64,000 nt of DNA from CAIWHR01 sp963726765 (GCA_963726765.1 CAVSDH010000013.1:1-64000); one strand, 5' to 3'. Numbered from the stretch's first letter, positions 39,106-48,212 are shown. Translations and numbers: made by a program. The notes: generated by a model not told the origin, from the sequence alone.

Positions 39106-40986
39106 ATGAGCGCGGCCGCGGGCACGCAAAAGCGCATGGCGCCGCTCGTCATCGGCGCGATCGGTGTCGTCTACGGCGACATCGGCACGTCGCCGCTCTA
39201 CACGCTGCGGCAGTGCTTCACCGGGTCTCACTCGCTGGCGCTCACGCCGGCCAACGTTCTCGGCATCCTCTCGATCATATTCTGGGCGCTCATGATCGTC
39301 GTGACGCTGAAGTACGTCACGCTGATCATGCGCGCGGACAACCGGGGCGAAGGCGGCATTCTCGCGCTGACTGCGCTTGTGTCCCGCGGGCTCGAGCGCC
39401 AGGCGCGCCTGCGATGGTGGCTTGTCGGCTTCGGGATCTTCGGCGCCGCGATGTTCTACGGCGACGGGATGATCACCCCGGCAATCTCCGTGCTGGGCGC
39501 AGTCGAGGGGCTCGAGATCATTGCGCCGCAGCTGCACCCGTTCATCGTGCCGGTGACGCTCGCGGTCATCTTCGCGCTGTTCGCGATCCAGCGGCGGGGC
39601 ACGGCGAGCGTGGGCATCCTTTTCGGACCGGTGATGTGCCTCTGGTTCGTGGTGCTGGCCGTGTTGGGAATGATCGAGGTCGTCGGGAACCCCGACGTGC
39701 TGCGCGCGGTGAATCCCGCCTACGCGATCGCGTTCGTCGGCGCGAGCCCCAAGATCGCGTTTCTCGCTCTGGGGGCCGTCGTGCTTGCGGTGACCGGAAC
39801 CGAGGCGCTCTACGCCGACATGGGCCATTTCGGCGCCGCGCCCATCCGGCGCGCGTGGCTCCTGTTCGTGATGCCCGCGCTCGTCATCAACTATTTCGGA
39901 CAGGGCGCCTTGTTGCTCGCCGATCCCGCAACGATCAAGAACCCGTTCTACCTGCTGGCCCCGCAGTGGGCGCTCATCCCGCTCGTGATTCTCGCGACCT
40001 GTGCGGCGGTGATCGCGTCGCAGGCCGTCATTTCCGGCGCCTTTTCGCTCACCCGCGCGGCGATCCAGATGGGCTACTGTCCGCGCCTCAAGCTTCTGCA
40101 CACCTCGGAGCGCGAGATCGGCCAGATCTACGTGCCCTTCATCAACTGGACGCTTCTCGTGGCGGTGTCGCTGCTGGTGCTGGGTTTCCGGAGCTCGGAC
40201 AATCTCGGCGGGGCCTACGGGATCGCGGTGACGCTCGCGATGATGATCGACTCGGTGCTGATTTTCGTCGTCATGCGCAGGGTCTGGGGTTGGCGGAGGC
40301 CCGTCGCGGTGGCGCTCGCCCTGCCGCTCGGGGCGATCGACGTCGCGTTCCTCGCGTCGAATTCACTCAAGATCCCCGACGGCGGATGGTTCCCGCTGCT
40401 GGTCGGCGGGGCGGTGTTCACGCTGCTCACGACGTGGAAGCGCGGTCGGGCGCTGCTGATGGAGCGGCTCAGCGAGGATTCGATGCCGCTCGACGTGTTC
40501 ATTCAGAGCATCACGGCGAGCCCGCCGGCGCGCGTCCCGGGGACCGCGGTGTTCCTCACATCGACCGTGGACCGCGTCCCGCACGCGCTGCTGCACAACC
40601 TCAAGCACAACAAGGTGCTGCACGACCAGGTCGTGTTTCTCACCGTCCACACGCGCGATATTCCGCGCGTACCCGTCGCGGAAAGGATCGCGATCCGCGA
40701 CCTCGGGTGCTCGTTCTGGGGGCTCGAGGCGAGCTATGGATTCATGGAGGAACCCGACGTTCCCGAGTTGCTTGACCTCTGTGGCCAGCACGGGCTCGAG
40801 TTCGACACGATGGACACGTCGTTCTTCGTCTCCCGCGAGACGCTGATCCCGTCGGTTGCGCCAGGCATGGCGCTCTGGCGAGAGCGCCTGTTTGTCGCGC
40901 TGTCGAAGATGGCGGTCAAGGCGACCGACTTTTTCAACGTGCCGACGAATCGCGTGGTCGAGCTCGGGACGCAGGTGGAGTTATAG
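39106..40986 (+). CDS. kup: Kup-family potassium uptake transporter
   Basis: A 626-residue integral membrane potassium/proton symporter of the KUP/HAK/KT family. Twelve membrane helices span roughly residues 12-445. Signature stretches are GVVYGDIGTSPLYTL near the N-terminus, RADNRGEGGILAL, and MFYGDGMITPAISVL. A cytoplasmic C-terminal domain of about 170 residues follows (LDVFIQSITASPPARVPGT). It follows ntrX by 35 bases on the same strand, so it may be co-transcribed. The frame is intact. Confidence 0.95.
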   Translation: MSAAAGTQKRMAPLVIGAIGVVYGDIGTSPLYTLRQCFTGSHSLALTPANVLGILSIIFWALMIVVTLKYVTLIMRADNRGEGGILALTALVSRGLERQARLRWWLVGFGIFGAAMFYGDGMITPAISVLGAVEGLEIIAPQLHPFIVPVTLAVIFALFAIQRRGTASVGILFGPVMCLWFVVLAVLGMIEVVGNPDVLRAVNPAYAIAFVGASPKIAFLALGAVVLAVTGTEALYADMGHFGAAPIRRAWLLFVMPALVINYFGQGALLLADPATIKNPFYLLAPQWALIPLVILATCAAVIASQAVISGAFSLTRAAIQMGYCPRLKLLHTSEREIGQIYVPFINWTLLVAVSLLVLGFRSSDNLGGAYGIAVTLAMMIDSVLIFVVMRRVWGWRRPVAVALALPLGAIDVAFLASNSLKIPDGGWFPLLVGGAVFTLLTTWKRGRALLMERLSEDSMPLDVFIQSITASPPARVPGTAVFLTSTVDRVPHALLHNLKHNKVLHDQVVFLTVHTRDIPRVPVAERIAIRDLGCSFWGLEASYGFMEEPDVPELLDLCGQHGLEFDTMDTSFFVSRETLIPSVAPGMALWRERLFVALSKMAVKATDFFNVPTNRVVELGTQVEL

Positions 40987-41107
40987 CGACCGCAGACGGC
41001 GCGCTGCGACGCTTCGCGTCGGCGCGCGCAATTTGCAATCGATGGAGATCCGACGATCGGCTTGGGGCCTCGGCTCCGCTCGCGGGATGTCTTGCGGCGG
41101 AAAGAGC

Positions 41108-41141
41108 AACGCCGGCTCCGGAAATTCCGGATGCCGGCGTT
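41108..41141. terminator. Terminator between kup and rpoH
   Basis: A near-perfect inverted repeat with outer arms AACGCCGGC and GCCGGCGTT and inner arms TCCGG and CCGGA around a short AT loop. It lies 22 bases beyond the rpoH stop, between convergent genes, so it probably terminates both transcripts. Confidence 0.6.
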
Positions 41142-41163
41142 ATCGGTTGCCCTTGCTGAAGTG

Positions 41164-42018
41164 TCAGTCCGCGGTCATCTGCGACTTCATCGACTTGATC
41201 GCCTTGCTCTCGATCTGGCGGATCCGCTCGGCGGATACTCCGTACTCGGTCGCAAGGTCCTGCAGCGTCGCCGGGTCGTCCTCGCGCAGCCAGCGCGCCT
41301 CGATGATTCGCCGGCTGCGGTCGTCGAGCTTGGCCAGCGCGCGGGTCAGGCCCGCCGAGCGGTTGCTCGCGGTCTCCGCGCGCTCGAGAATCTGCGCGGG
41401 CTCGTCCTCGCGGTCGGACAGCCAGTCGATCGGCGATCCCGGGCCGCCATCGTCGTCGGGCTGCGGGTCGAGCGCCACGTCGCGGCCCGATAGCCGGGTT
41501 TCCATCTCGACGACCTCCTCGGGCTTGACGCCGAGCTCCCTGGCGATCGCCCTCGCGTCGTCCGGCGAAAGGCTCGCGCTGCTTTTCTTCATGCTGCGCA
41601 GATTGAAGAAGAGCTTGCGCTGCGCCTTGGTGGTCGCGATCTTCACGAGCCGCCAATTGCGCAGGATGTATTCGTGGATTTCGGCGCGGATCCAGTGCAG
41701 GGCGAACGACACGAGCCGCACGCCTCGCTCGGGGTCGAATCGGCGCACGGCCTTCATCAGGCCGACGTTGCCCTCCTGGATGAGGTCGGCCTGCGGCAGT
41801 CCATACCCGCGGTACTGTCGGCTCACTGCGACCACGAGACGCAGGTGCGACATGACGAGTTCGCGCGCGGCAGAGACGTCGTCGTCGCGCTGGAGTCTGC
41901 GCCCGAGGGCGGTCTCCTGCTCGGCGGTCAGCAGCGGAAAGCGATTGACCGCCTGGATGTAATGATCCAGGCTCCCCAACGATGAGGGGGTGGGAAACGT
42001 CAACGCGGTTCCGGTCAT
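41164..42018 (-). CDS. rpoH: RNA polymerase sigma-32 (heat shock) factor
   Basis: A 284-residue heat-shock sigma factor. Region 2 has LVMSHLRLVVAVSRQYRGYG, the core-binding DLIQEGNVGLMKAV, and the -10-recognition segment FALHWIRAEIHEYILRNWR. The RpoH box QRKLFFNLR, used for regulation and core binding, is intact. Region 4 ends with YGVSAERIRQIESKAIKSMK. The ATG at 42018 has GGAG about 10 bases upstream. A CIRCE-like operator lies 66 bases before the start, which suggests HrcA control of the sigma factor. Confidence 0.95.
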   Translation of the reverse strand: MTGTALTFPTPSSLGSLDHYIQAVNRFPLLTAEQETALGRRLQRDDDVSAARELVMSHLRLVVAVSRQYRGYGLPQADLIQEGNVGLMKAVRRFDPERGVRLVSFALHWIRAEIHEYILRNWRLVKIATTKAQRKLFFNLRSMKKSSASLSPDDARAIARELGVKPEEVVEMETRLSGRDVALDPQPDDDGGPGSPIDWLSDREDEPAQILERAETASNRSAGLTRALAKLDDRSRRIIEARWLREDDPATLQDLATEYGVSAERIRQIESKAIKSMKSQMTAD

Positions 42019-42083
42019 CCGTTTTTCTCCTTCGTCAGGAGCATCCAAAGCCGTAAATAAGGCTCCGGACCCTCGATTGAATT

Positions 42084-42111
42084 TTAGCACTCGGTCGTCT
42101 CAGAGTGCTAA
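42084..42111. promoter_or_regulatory. CIRCE-like operator (HrcA site) upstream of rpoH
   Basis: TTAGCACTC (42084-42092) and GAGTGCTAA (42103-42111) are both perfect arms of CIRCE, the operator of the heat-shock repressor HrcA. The spacer is 10 bases instead of the usual 9. Given the many one-base insertions in this window, the spacer may truly be 9. A possible -10 (TAAAAT on the minus strand) abuts the promoter-side arm. Confidence 0.8.
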
Positions 42112-42417
42112 ACCGGCCGAAAAGTTCCCGATCGTTTTGATCGGGTATTGTCCGTCTTGCCGGGTACCGGTGCGGGCGACTTCGACGTCCTCGATCGGAG
42201 GAACCGCTGCGTACGCTCGCCGGAAGCGACGCCGACTCACCTATCTGGCAAGGCACCGAGCAAGAGTGAATGCCCGCTCCGAGATTGCTTCCCTCGTGTC
42301 CCTAGGCTCCGACGTGATAGGACCACGCCCTGCCCGGGGAGCGAATGACGGCGAGACGAACACCCGGAATCAGGGGTTGAACTGCGGCGCTGTAGCGCCC
42401 GCAAGCCGGCGATTTCA
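42112..42417. other. Long ftsY-rpoH spacer with hairpin
   Basis: A 306-base stretch without a credible gene. A perfect hairpin lies at 42127-42145 (arms CCCGATC and GATCGGG, loop of five); on the minus strand AACTTTT follows it, so it could end the ftsY transcript. The rest is unassigned; I found no match to SRP RNA, 6S RNA, tmRNA or RNase P RNA cores. Confidence 0.45.
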
Positions 42418-43356
42418 CTACCCGACGAGCGCCTCGACGAAGTCCGCGGCAACGAAGGGCTTCATGTCGTCGAGTCCCTCCCCGACCCCGACGAACCGGA
42501 CCGGGACCGGGTGCTCGCGGGCAATCGCGGCAACGATTCCGCCCTTGGCGGTGCCGTCGAGCTTGGTCAGCACGAGGCCCGTCAGCCCCAGCGCCGCGTC
42601 GAACGCGCGGACCTGGGCGAGCGCATTCTGTCCCGTGCTGGCGTCGAGAACGAGCAGCGTCTCGTGCGGCGCGGTCGCGTCGGTCTTCCGGATGACGCGC
42701 TGGACCTTCCGGATCTCGTCCATCAGGTGAAGCTGCGTCGGCAGCCGGCCTGCCGTGTCGGCGAGCACGATGTCGGTCCCCCGCGCCCTCGCGGCTCCGA
42801 TCGCATCGAACATCACCGCCGCCGCATCGCCGCCGGCCTGCGCGATCACCGAGATTCCATTGCGCTCGCCCCAGACGGCGAGCTGCTCGCGTGCCGCGGC
42901 CCGGAACGTGTCACCGGCAGCCAGCAGCACCGACAATCCCTGTGCCTGCAAAGCTTTCGCCAGCTTCCCGATCGTGGTCGTCTTGCCGGCGCCGTTGACG
43001 CCGGCGAGCATGATCACGTAAGGCCGCGCGGCCCCAACGACGAGCGGCTTCTCGAGCGGGACAAGGAGTTCGACCAGCGCGTCCTTCAACATCGACTTCG
43101 GATCGCCCTGTCCGCCCGCGCGCTTCCAGCGCGCGCGAAGGTCCTCGATCAGCGTTGCCGTCGCGGCGACTCCGACGTCGGCGGTGAGGAGCGCCGTTTC
43201 GATCGCCTCCAGCGTGTCGTCGTCGAGCACCGGCCGGCGCAAGGCGGATGCGATCGCGCCCCCGAACTTTTCCCGAGAGCGTGCGAGTCCCTCTTTGAGG
43301 CGCTCGCTCCATGGCTTGGCGTCGGCAGCGCGGTCGCGCTTGAAGAGGTCGAACAT
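42418..43356 (-). CDS. ftsY: Signal recognition particle receptor FtsY
   Basis: A 312-residue SRP GTPase that docks ribosome-SRP complexes to the membrane. It has a short basic A region (MFDLFKRDRAADAKPW) and lacks the long acidic A domain of enterobacteria. The N domain is followed by the G domain, with P-loop LAGVNGAGKTTTIGKLA, ADTAGRLPTQ, TKLDGTAKGG and FVGVGEGLDDM. It lies upstream of rpoH on the same strand and diverges from rsmD. The frame is intact. Confidence 0.95.
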   Translation of the reverse strand: MFDLFKRDRAADAKPWSERLKEGLARSREKFGGAIASALRRPVLDDDTLEAIETALLTADVGVAATATLIEDLRARWKRAGGQGDPKSMLKDALVELLVPLEKPLVVGAARPYVIMLAGVNGAGKTTTIGKLAKALQAQGLSVLLAAGDTFRAAAREQLAVWGERNGISVIAQAGGDAAAVMFDAIGAARARGTDIVLADTAGRLPTQLHLMDEIRKVQRVIRKTDATAPHETLLVLDASTGQNALAQVRAFDAALGLTGLVLTKLDGTAKGGIVAAIAREHPVPVRFVGVGEGLDDMKPFVAADFVEALVG

Positions 43357-43503
43357 CGGCGGAAATCGTGCGTGCTTGGGCGAGGCGGCGCGCGCAGTGC
43401 AGCCGGCTGGAAAGGTCAGCGCGCCGACGAAGCTATAATTTTACCCGTTTGCCGCGTCGCTCCCGCGCATCCCGGGGCCTCGCAACTCCAGAACCCTGAC
43501 CCC

Positions 43504-44064
43504 TTGCCCACGCCTCGCGCGAATCGTGTGCGAATCATCGGCGGCGTCTATCGCGGCCGCATCGTGCGGTTTCCCGCCGTCGAGGGGCTGCGCCCGACAC
43601 CGGACCGCGTTCGCGAGACACTGTTCAATTGGTTGGGCCAGGATCTGACGGGGAAGCGGACTCTGGATCTCTATTCCGGATCCGGCGCGCTGTCGCTGGA
43701 GGCGGTGTCGCGAGGCGCGGCGCTTGCCGTAGCGGTTGACCGGAGCCCTGCGTTGATCGAATCGCTACGGACGACTGCCGGTACGCTCGCAGCGGCGGCT
43801 CTCGAAGCGCATGTCGGAGACGCGCAGGCGTTTCTGCGGGCCGAGCGCCGTCCATTCGACGTGATTTTTGCCGACCCGCCGTTTCGCGAAGACCCGTGGC
43901 CGTGGCTGCTGCCCGCGTGCCTCGGTCGCCTCGCCCCGCGCGGCCACATCTACGCCGAATCCGGCGCACAGGTCGCAGCATCGCCAGGGCTCGTCCTCTG
44001 GCGCCGCGACAGGGCGGGGCAGGTGCATTATCATCTTTTCACCCGGTCGGAATCCGCGGGATGA
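43504..44064 (+). CDS. rsmD: 16S rRNA (guanine966-N2)-methyltransferase RsmD
   Basis: A 186-residue methyltransferase acting on G966 of 16S rRNA. It begins RVRIIGGVYRGRIVRFP, a classic RsmD N-terminus, followed by RPTPDRVRETLFNWLG, the SAM motif LDLYSGSGALSLEA, and the catalytic VIFADPPFRED. No ATG is available; TTG at 43504 or GTG at 43528 must be the start, and I choose the first. It is followed by coaD, the usual bacterial pairing. Confidence 0.92.
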   Translation: MPTPRANRVRIIGGVYRGRIVRFPAVEGLRPTPDRVRETLFNWLGQDLTGKRTLDLYSGSGALSLEAVSRGAALAVAVDRSPALIESLRTTAGTLAAAALEAHVGDAQAFLRAERRPFDVIFADPPFREDPWPWLLPACLGRLAPRGHIYAESGAQVAASPGLVLWRRDRAGQVHYHLFTRSESAG

Positions 44065-44143
44065 TTCAGGGCCGCAGAATCCCTCACCGATTGCCGATCG
44101 CAAACGCGCCGCGTCGTCGACGCGCATCCATATCGGGCTGCCC

Positions 44144-44635
44144 ATGCTGAAGGTCGTCTACCCCGGCACGTTCGACCCGCTGACGCGGGGACACGAGGAC
44201 ATCGTGCGCCGCGCCGCGCGCCTTTTCGACCGCGTGGTCGTGGGTATCGCCGACAGCGAGTCGAAGCACCCGTTTTTCACGACGGACGAGCGCGTCGCGA
44301 TGGCGCGCGCGGTCCTCGCGCCCTACGCAAACGTCGAGGTGACGGCGTTTTCGACGCTGCTCATGGATTTCGTCCACGCGCAGGACGCCCGCGCGATCCT
44401 GCGCGGCCTGCGAGCCGCGTCCGATTTCGAGTACGAGTTCCAGATGGCGGGAATGAACCGGAACCTTTATCCCGACGTCGAAACGCTGTTCCTGACGCCG
44501 TCCGAGCAGTACATGTTCGTCTCGGCAACCATTGTCCGCGAGATCGCGAAATTCGGCGGCGATGTCTCTGCGTTCGTTCACCCCCTTGTCCTCGCGAAGC
44601 TCGCCGACAAGGTCGCTCTTCAGCGGCGAAATTAG
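44144..44635 (+). CDS. coaD: Phosphopantetheine adenylyltransferase
   Basis: A 163-residue enzyme that transfers AMP from ATP to 4'-phosphopantetheine, the penultimate step of coenzyme A synthesis. The nucleotidyltransferase motif is VVYPGTFDPLTRGHEDIV, with the HxGH-like signature in TRGH. The conserved RGLRAASDFEYEFQMAGMN and SSATIVRE-like segment (VSATIVREIAKFGGDV) complete the family pattern. It lies between rsmD and a ferredoxin gene, as in many betaproteobacteria. Confidence 0.95.
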   Translation: MLKVVYPGTFDPLTRGHEDIVRRAARLFDRVVVGIADSESKHPFFTTDERVAMARAVLAPYANVEVTAFSTLLMDFVHAQDARAILRGLRAASDFEYEFQMAGMNRNLYPDVETLFLTPSEQYMFVSATIVREIAKFGGDVSAFVHPLVLAKLADKVALQRRN

Positions 44636-44704
44636 TCGGCAGACCTGAGCGCTGTCATGACCGCCGCGCGTGGTCCGGGCCATTCAAAATAGCTGTTTGC
44701 ATAC

Positions 44705-44962
44705 ATGTCACTGATCATCACCGACGAATGCATCAATTGCGACGTCTGCGAGCCCGAATGTCCCAACGGCGCGATTTCCCAGGGGGTGGAAATCTACGTC
44801 ATCGATCCCGCGAAGTGCACCGAATGCGTCGGGCATTTTGATGTGCCGCAGTGCGTCGAGGTCTGCCCGGTCGACTGCATTCCGGTCGATCCTGCCCATA
44901 GCGAGACCAAGGAACAATTGCTGCGCAAGTATGAAGCGCTGATGGCCGCGAAGACGGGGTAG
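44705..44962 (+). CDS. YfhL-type 2[4Fe-4S] ferredoxin
   Basis: An 85-residue ferredoxin. Two cluster-binding patterns are visible: CINCDVCEPECPNGAI, and CTECVGHFDVPQCVEVCPVD, which has the longer spacing between its cysteines typical of the YfhL/Alvin (Allochromatium) type. The C-terminal helix (TKEQLLRKYEALMAAKTG) is also characteristic. It follows coaD by 69 bases. Its redox partner is not evident from the window. Confidence 0.93.
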   Translation: MSLIITDECINCDVCEPECPNGAISQGVEIYVIDPAKCTECVGHFDVPQCVEVCPVDCIPVDPAHSETKEQLLRKYEALMAAKTG

Positions 44963-45288
44963 CGACGCGAGCCGGGAAGCAGGGGCCCCCGAGCGTAGCG
45001 AGAGGGGATGCGACCGGGGCGAGTCGGCGCAAGCGGCCGACAAATCGACGCAACGATTGACGGGGTGCGTGCGGAGGCCGCGACGCGAGCCGGGAAGCAG
45101 GGAGCGCGTTCGGAGGCCGACAACGTGACCTCACGAATAGCGTAGCGGGTGCGGAGGCCGAACCGAGCGCGAAACGGCAAGGGGATGCGACCGGGGCGAG
45201 TCGGCGCAAGCGGCCGACGTCTCGACGCAACGATTGACGGGGTGCGCGCGGAGGCCGCGGGGTGCGCGGCCGAGAGGGCCGACGGCCG
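44963..45288. repeat. GC-rich intergenic repeat locus A
   Basis: A gene-free stretch made of repeated units up to about 45262. Two copies of a 32-base core (45010-45041 and 45187-45218) are identical; the core begins GCGACCGGGGCGAGTCGGCG and ends AAGCGGCCGAC. A variable stretch and then GCGGAGGCCGCG follow each core. The leader GCGAGCCGGGAAGCAGGG occurs twice (from about 44966 and 45082). Related units occur at locus B. It sits between convergent ferredoxin and dynamin-like genes. Confidence 0.8.
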
Positions 45289-47286
45289 TCAGGCGTTCGC
45301 GGCCTGAGGGAGTCCTTCCGGGTTCTCGATGATGGCGTCGATCGCGCCGACCGCGCGCATCAGTGCGCGCAATTGCGCGACCAGCGCTTCCTCCTGCTGA
45401 CCGAGCTCGGCCAAGCGCTCTTCGAGCTCGCCGCTCGCCCGGTGGATTCGCTTGATGCTGTCAAGGCGGCGGCGCAGCTGGATGTGGTGTTCCTTCACCT
45501 GCGTCTCGAGCGGCGACATCACGGCCTTGAGCCAGCTTTCGATGTCCCGGTTCGCGATGTCGTAGAGATGCTTGACCCGCGACGCGATGGTCTCGAAAAA
45601 GCGTTTCATCAGCGCGAACTTGGCCTTGCTGACCATGTTCCACAGCGTGTTGAAGTGCTGATTGTAGGCACGCTCGAGGCGGTCGATTTCCTTCTGGTAC
45701 TTGAGCATCGAGAACGGGGGGGGCGTGTATTGCTCGAGGCCGTGCTCCTTGGCGAAGCGTCCGTACATCGCCTGCATCATGTCGTGAATCTCCGCGCTCC
45801 TGCGCGCGGCCTCGTCGAAATCGTGGCGAATGGTGGCGAAGAACTCGTTCATCGCGCCACGCACGCCCTTGGTGAAGGGGCTGTCCTCGATGTGGCGCCG
45901 GGTGCGCCCCGCATTGGCGCGCAGGGCGTCGAGCCCGATCACGTCGAAGAGTTCGTTGGTCTGCTGCGCGAACACGTTCCGCAGTGCGGTGAATCGCTGG
46001 AGCCCTCGCTCGAAGAGGTCCTTCTCCTGCCGCACGCGTTCCATCATGTGTTCGACGACATCCTGATTCTTGCCGCGCAGCGCGCGCAGCTCGGTCGACT
46101 GCTCGGTGATGCCGCTTTGCCGTGCGTCGAGCAGTACCCGCACGCTGCCCGCGAGCGCCTTCACCTCCGCCTGTGTCGCGGCGCCGACGATGTCGCGCTT
46201 GGCAGGGATGAGCTTTCGCAACAACGCTTCCTCGAGCACCGGGAGCCGGCTTTTCGCGAGCAGCGCGTCGTCGCCATTCACCTTCGCCAGGAGCGCCTTC
46301 TGCGCGGTGACCGCGAACACCTGCGCGGGCGGGATGCCCAGGAGCTGGGCGGAAGAGCTGACCTGCCGCTCGATCTCGGCGTCGACCTCCTCCTCCGTTT
46401 TGAGATCGTCCCAAAGCCCGTCGATCTTGTTCAGGATGACGATGCGGCCGGCGCGCGTGGCGGGGTCTTCGCCCGCCAGGTGCCGGTTCCACACCTCGAG
46501 GTCTGTCTTGGTCACGCCCGCGTCGGCCGCGAGGATGAACAGCACCGCGTGGGCGTTCGGAAGCAGGTTGAGCGTGAGCTCGGGCTCCGTGCCGATCGCG
46601 TTGAGTCCGGGCGTGTCGAGGATGACGAGTCCCTGCTGCAGCAGCGGGTGCGGAAAGTTGATCACCGCGTGCCGCCAGCACGGAATGTCCACATCGCCTT
46701 CGCCGCCTGACTCGCGCGCGGACGCGAAGTCTTCTTCTTCGTAGAGCCCGTACTTGCGTGCGAGCGCCACCGGGACGCGCTTCACCTGGGAGACGCGCGA
46801 AAGCACCTCGCTCATCCGGTCCGCGCTCGAGAGATCGAGCGGTATCGTCACCCATTCGTCGGCGTAGTTCTTGAATTCCGCCACCGTCGCGTCCGTCAAC
46901 CGCGTCTCGATGGGCAGGAGGCGGATCGCCGGCGGCCGCGAAGGGTCGTGGAGGAGCTCGGTCGGGCACATCGTGGTGCGACCCGCCGACGACGGCAGCA
47001 GCCGTTGCCCGAAATCGGCGAAGAAGATCGCGTTGATGAGCTCGGATTTCCCGCGAGAGAACTCGGCCACGAAGGCGACGACGAGCTTGTCCTGGTGGAG
47101 CCGCTCCAGCAGGCGCTGCACCTTGAGGTCGATCTGGGAGTCGGCGAGGTCCTCGTGCGCAAGCCACTCGTGCAGTGCCGATATGCCCGATGAGAGCCGC
47201 CGCCGCCAGTCGCTGTACGCCTCGAATCGCGCGGCGATTTCACGCGAAGGCGCAAGGGCGCTGCTGGGGCGGGCCGGCGGCATCAT
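45289..47286 (-). CDS. Dynamin-family GTPase
   Basis: A large GTPase of about 665 residues. The P-loop is FVAEFSRGKSELINAIFF, G2 lies in AGRTTMCPTELL, G3 is VILDTPGLNAIG, and G4 is ILNKIDGLWDD. A long, mostly helical region follows, with heptad-rich stretches near residues 400-500 and 545-640, consistent with a dynamin-like stalk. Bacterial dynamin-like proteins remodel or protect membranes; the role here is inferred only. An alternative start at 47328 exists, but the ATG at 47286 fits better. It lies downstream of fpg on the same strand, about 110 bases away. Confidence 0.82.
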   Translation of the reverse strand: MMPPARPSSALAPSREIAARFEAYSDWRRRLSSGISALHEWLAHEDLADSQIDLKVQRLLERLHQDKLVVAFVAEFSRGKSELINAIFFADFGQRLLPSSAGRTTMCPTELLHDPSRPPAIRLLPIETRLTDATVAEFKNYADEWVTIPLDLSSADRMSEVLSRVSQVKRVPVALARKYGLYEEEDFASARESGGEGDVDIPCWRHAVINFPHPLLQQGLVILDTPGLNAIGTEPELTLNLLPNAHAVLFILAADAGVTKTDLEVWNRHLAGEDPATRAGRIVILNKIDGLWDDLKTEEEVDAEIERQVSSSAQLLGIPPAQVFAVTAQKALLAKVNGDDALLAKSRLPVLEEALLRKLIPAKRDIVGAATQAEVKALAGSVRVLLDARQSGITEQSTELRALRGKNQDVVEHMMERVRQEKDLFERGLQRFTALRNVFAQQTNELFDVIGLDALRANAGRTRRHIEDSPFTKGVRGAMNEFFATIRHDFDEAARRSAEIHDMMQAMYGRFAKEHGLEQYTPPPFSMLKYQKEIDRLERAYNQHFNTLWNMVSKAKFALMKRFFETIASRVKHLYDIANRDIESWLKAVMSPLETQVKEHHIQLRRRLDSIKRIHRASGELEERLAELGQQEEALVAQLRALMRAVGAIDAIIENPEGLPQAANA

Positions 47287-47395
47287 CGGGTGGGCGTGCG
47301 GTTTTGAGCGGGGAAGCGAATTTAGCACGGCGAGTCAAGCATTTCCCGTGCCGCCCATCGGCCGCGGAGGAACGTCAGGGGCGGGCGGCGAGCGC

Positions 47396-48212
47396 TCAAC
47401 CCTGGCAACGCGGGCAATACGACGTTGCGCGCCCCCCCTGTCGGAGCGACTTTATTGCGGTGCCGCAAACGCGGCACGGGCACCCTTCCCGTCCGTAGAC
47501 GTAGTAGTCGCTCTGAAATTGCCCGGGCTCGCCCCGGCTGTCCACATAATCCCGAAGCGTCGACCCGCCCTTGGCAATGGCGTCCTCGAGCGTTTGTCGG
47601 ACGGCCTCCAGCAATCGGGCGCAGCGGGAACGGGAAAGACGGAACGCGGCAATCGTGGGCCGAATTCCGGCGCGAAACAGGGATTCGTTGGCGTAGATGT
47701 TCCCCACCCCGACGATGAGGCGGTTGTCCATGAGCGCGAGTTTGATGGCCGCTTTCCGGCGCCGCGTCGCCGCCCACAGGTAGGCAACGTCGCAGGCGGG
47801 GTCGAAGGGCTCCCGGACCCAGCGAGGCCAGGAGCGGGTGCGCATCGGCGGGCGGCCGCAGCCAAAGCAGGGCGCCGAACCGGCGGGGATCGCGGTAGCG
47901 CAGCGTGACCCCGGAGTCGAGCACGATGTCGAAATGGTCGTGCTTTTCGCGCGGCGGAACCCGTGTGAACCCGCGCAGGCTACCCGTCATGCCAAGGTGG
48001 ACCAGCAGGGTGTCCGGGCCGACGCGAAAGAGCAGGTACTTGCTTCGCCGTTCGAGCGCGTCGATGGTTCGCCCGACGAGGTTCTTTTCCACCGCGCGGG
48101 GAACCGGCCAGCGAAGGCGCCGGTCGTAGATGTGAACCGCCACGACGCGACGGCCGATGGCGACAGCGGCAATGCCGCGCCGGGTGGTTTCGACTTCGGG
48201 CAATTCCGGCAT
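47396..48212 (-). CDS. mutM: Formamidopyrimidine-DNA glycosylase (frameshifted)
   Basis: A base-excision repair glycosylase/AP lyase (Fpg) that removes 8-oxoguanine. The N-terminus is MPELPEVETTRRGI, with catalytic Pro1 after Met removal and Glu2. The helix-two-turn-helix region (NRLIVGVGNIYANESLFRAG) and the C-terminal zinc finger (CRVCGTAIKS then YCPRCQG) are present. The frame changes near 47812-47814: removing one base joins LASLGP to EPFDPACDVAYLW, giving 271 residues, the normal size. Confidence 0.92.

Noticed and set aside
42112..42417. A known structured RNA (6S, SRP, tmRNA or RNase P RNA) in the ftsY-rpoH spacer
   Set aside because: None of the diagnostic core sequences of these RNAs is present on either strand.
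41990..42730. A 246-codon plus-strand frame spanning the rpoH-ftsY spacer
   Set aside because: It overlaps the starts or ends of two real genes and the CIRCE site; Ser/Arg/Pro-rich with no homology pattern.
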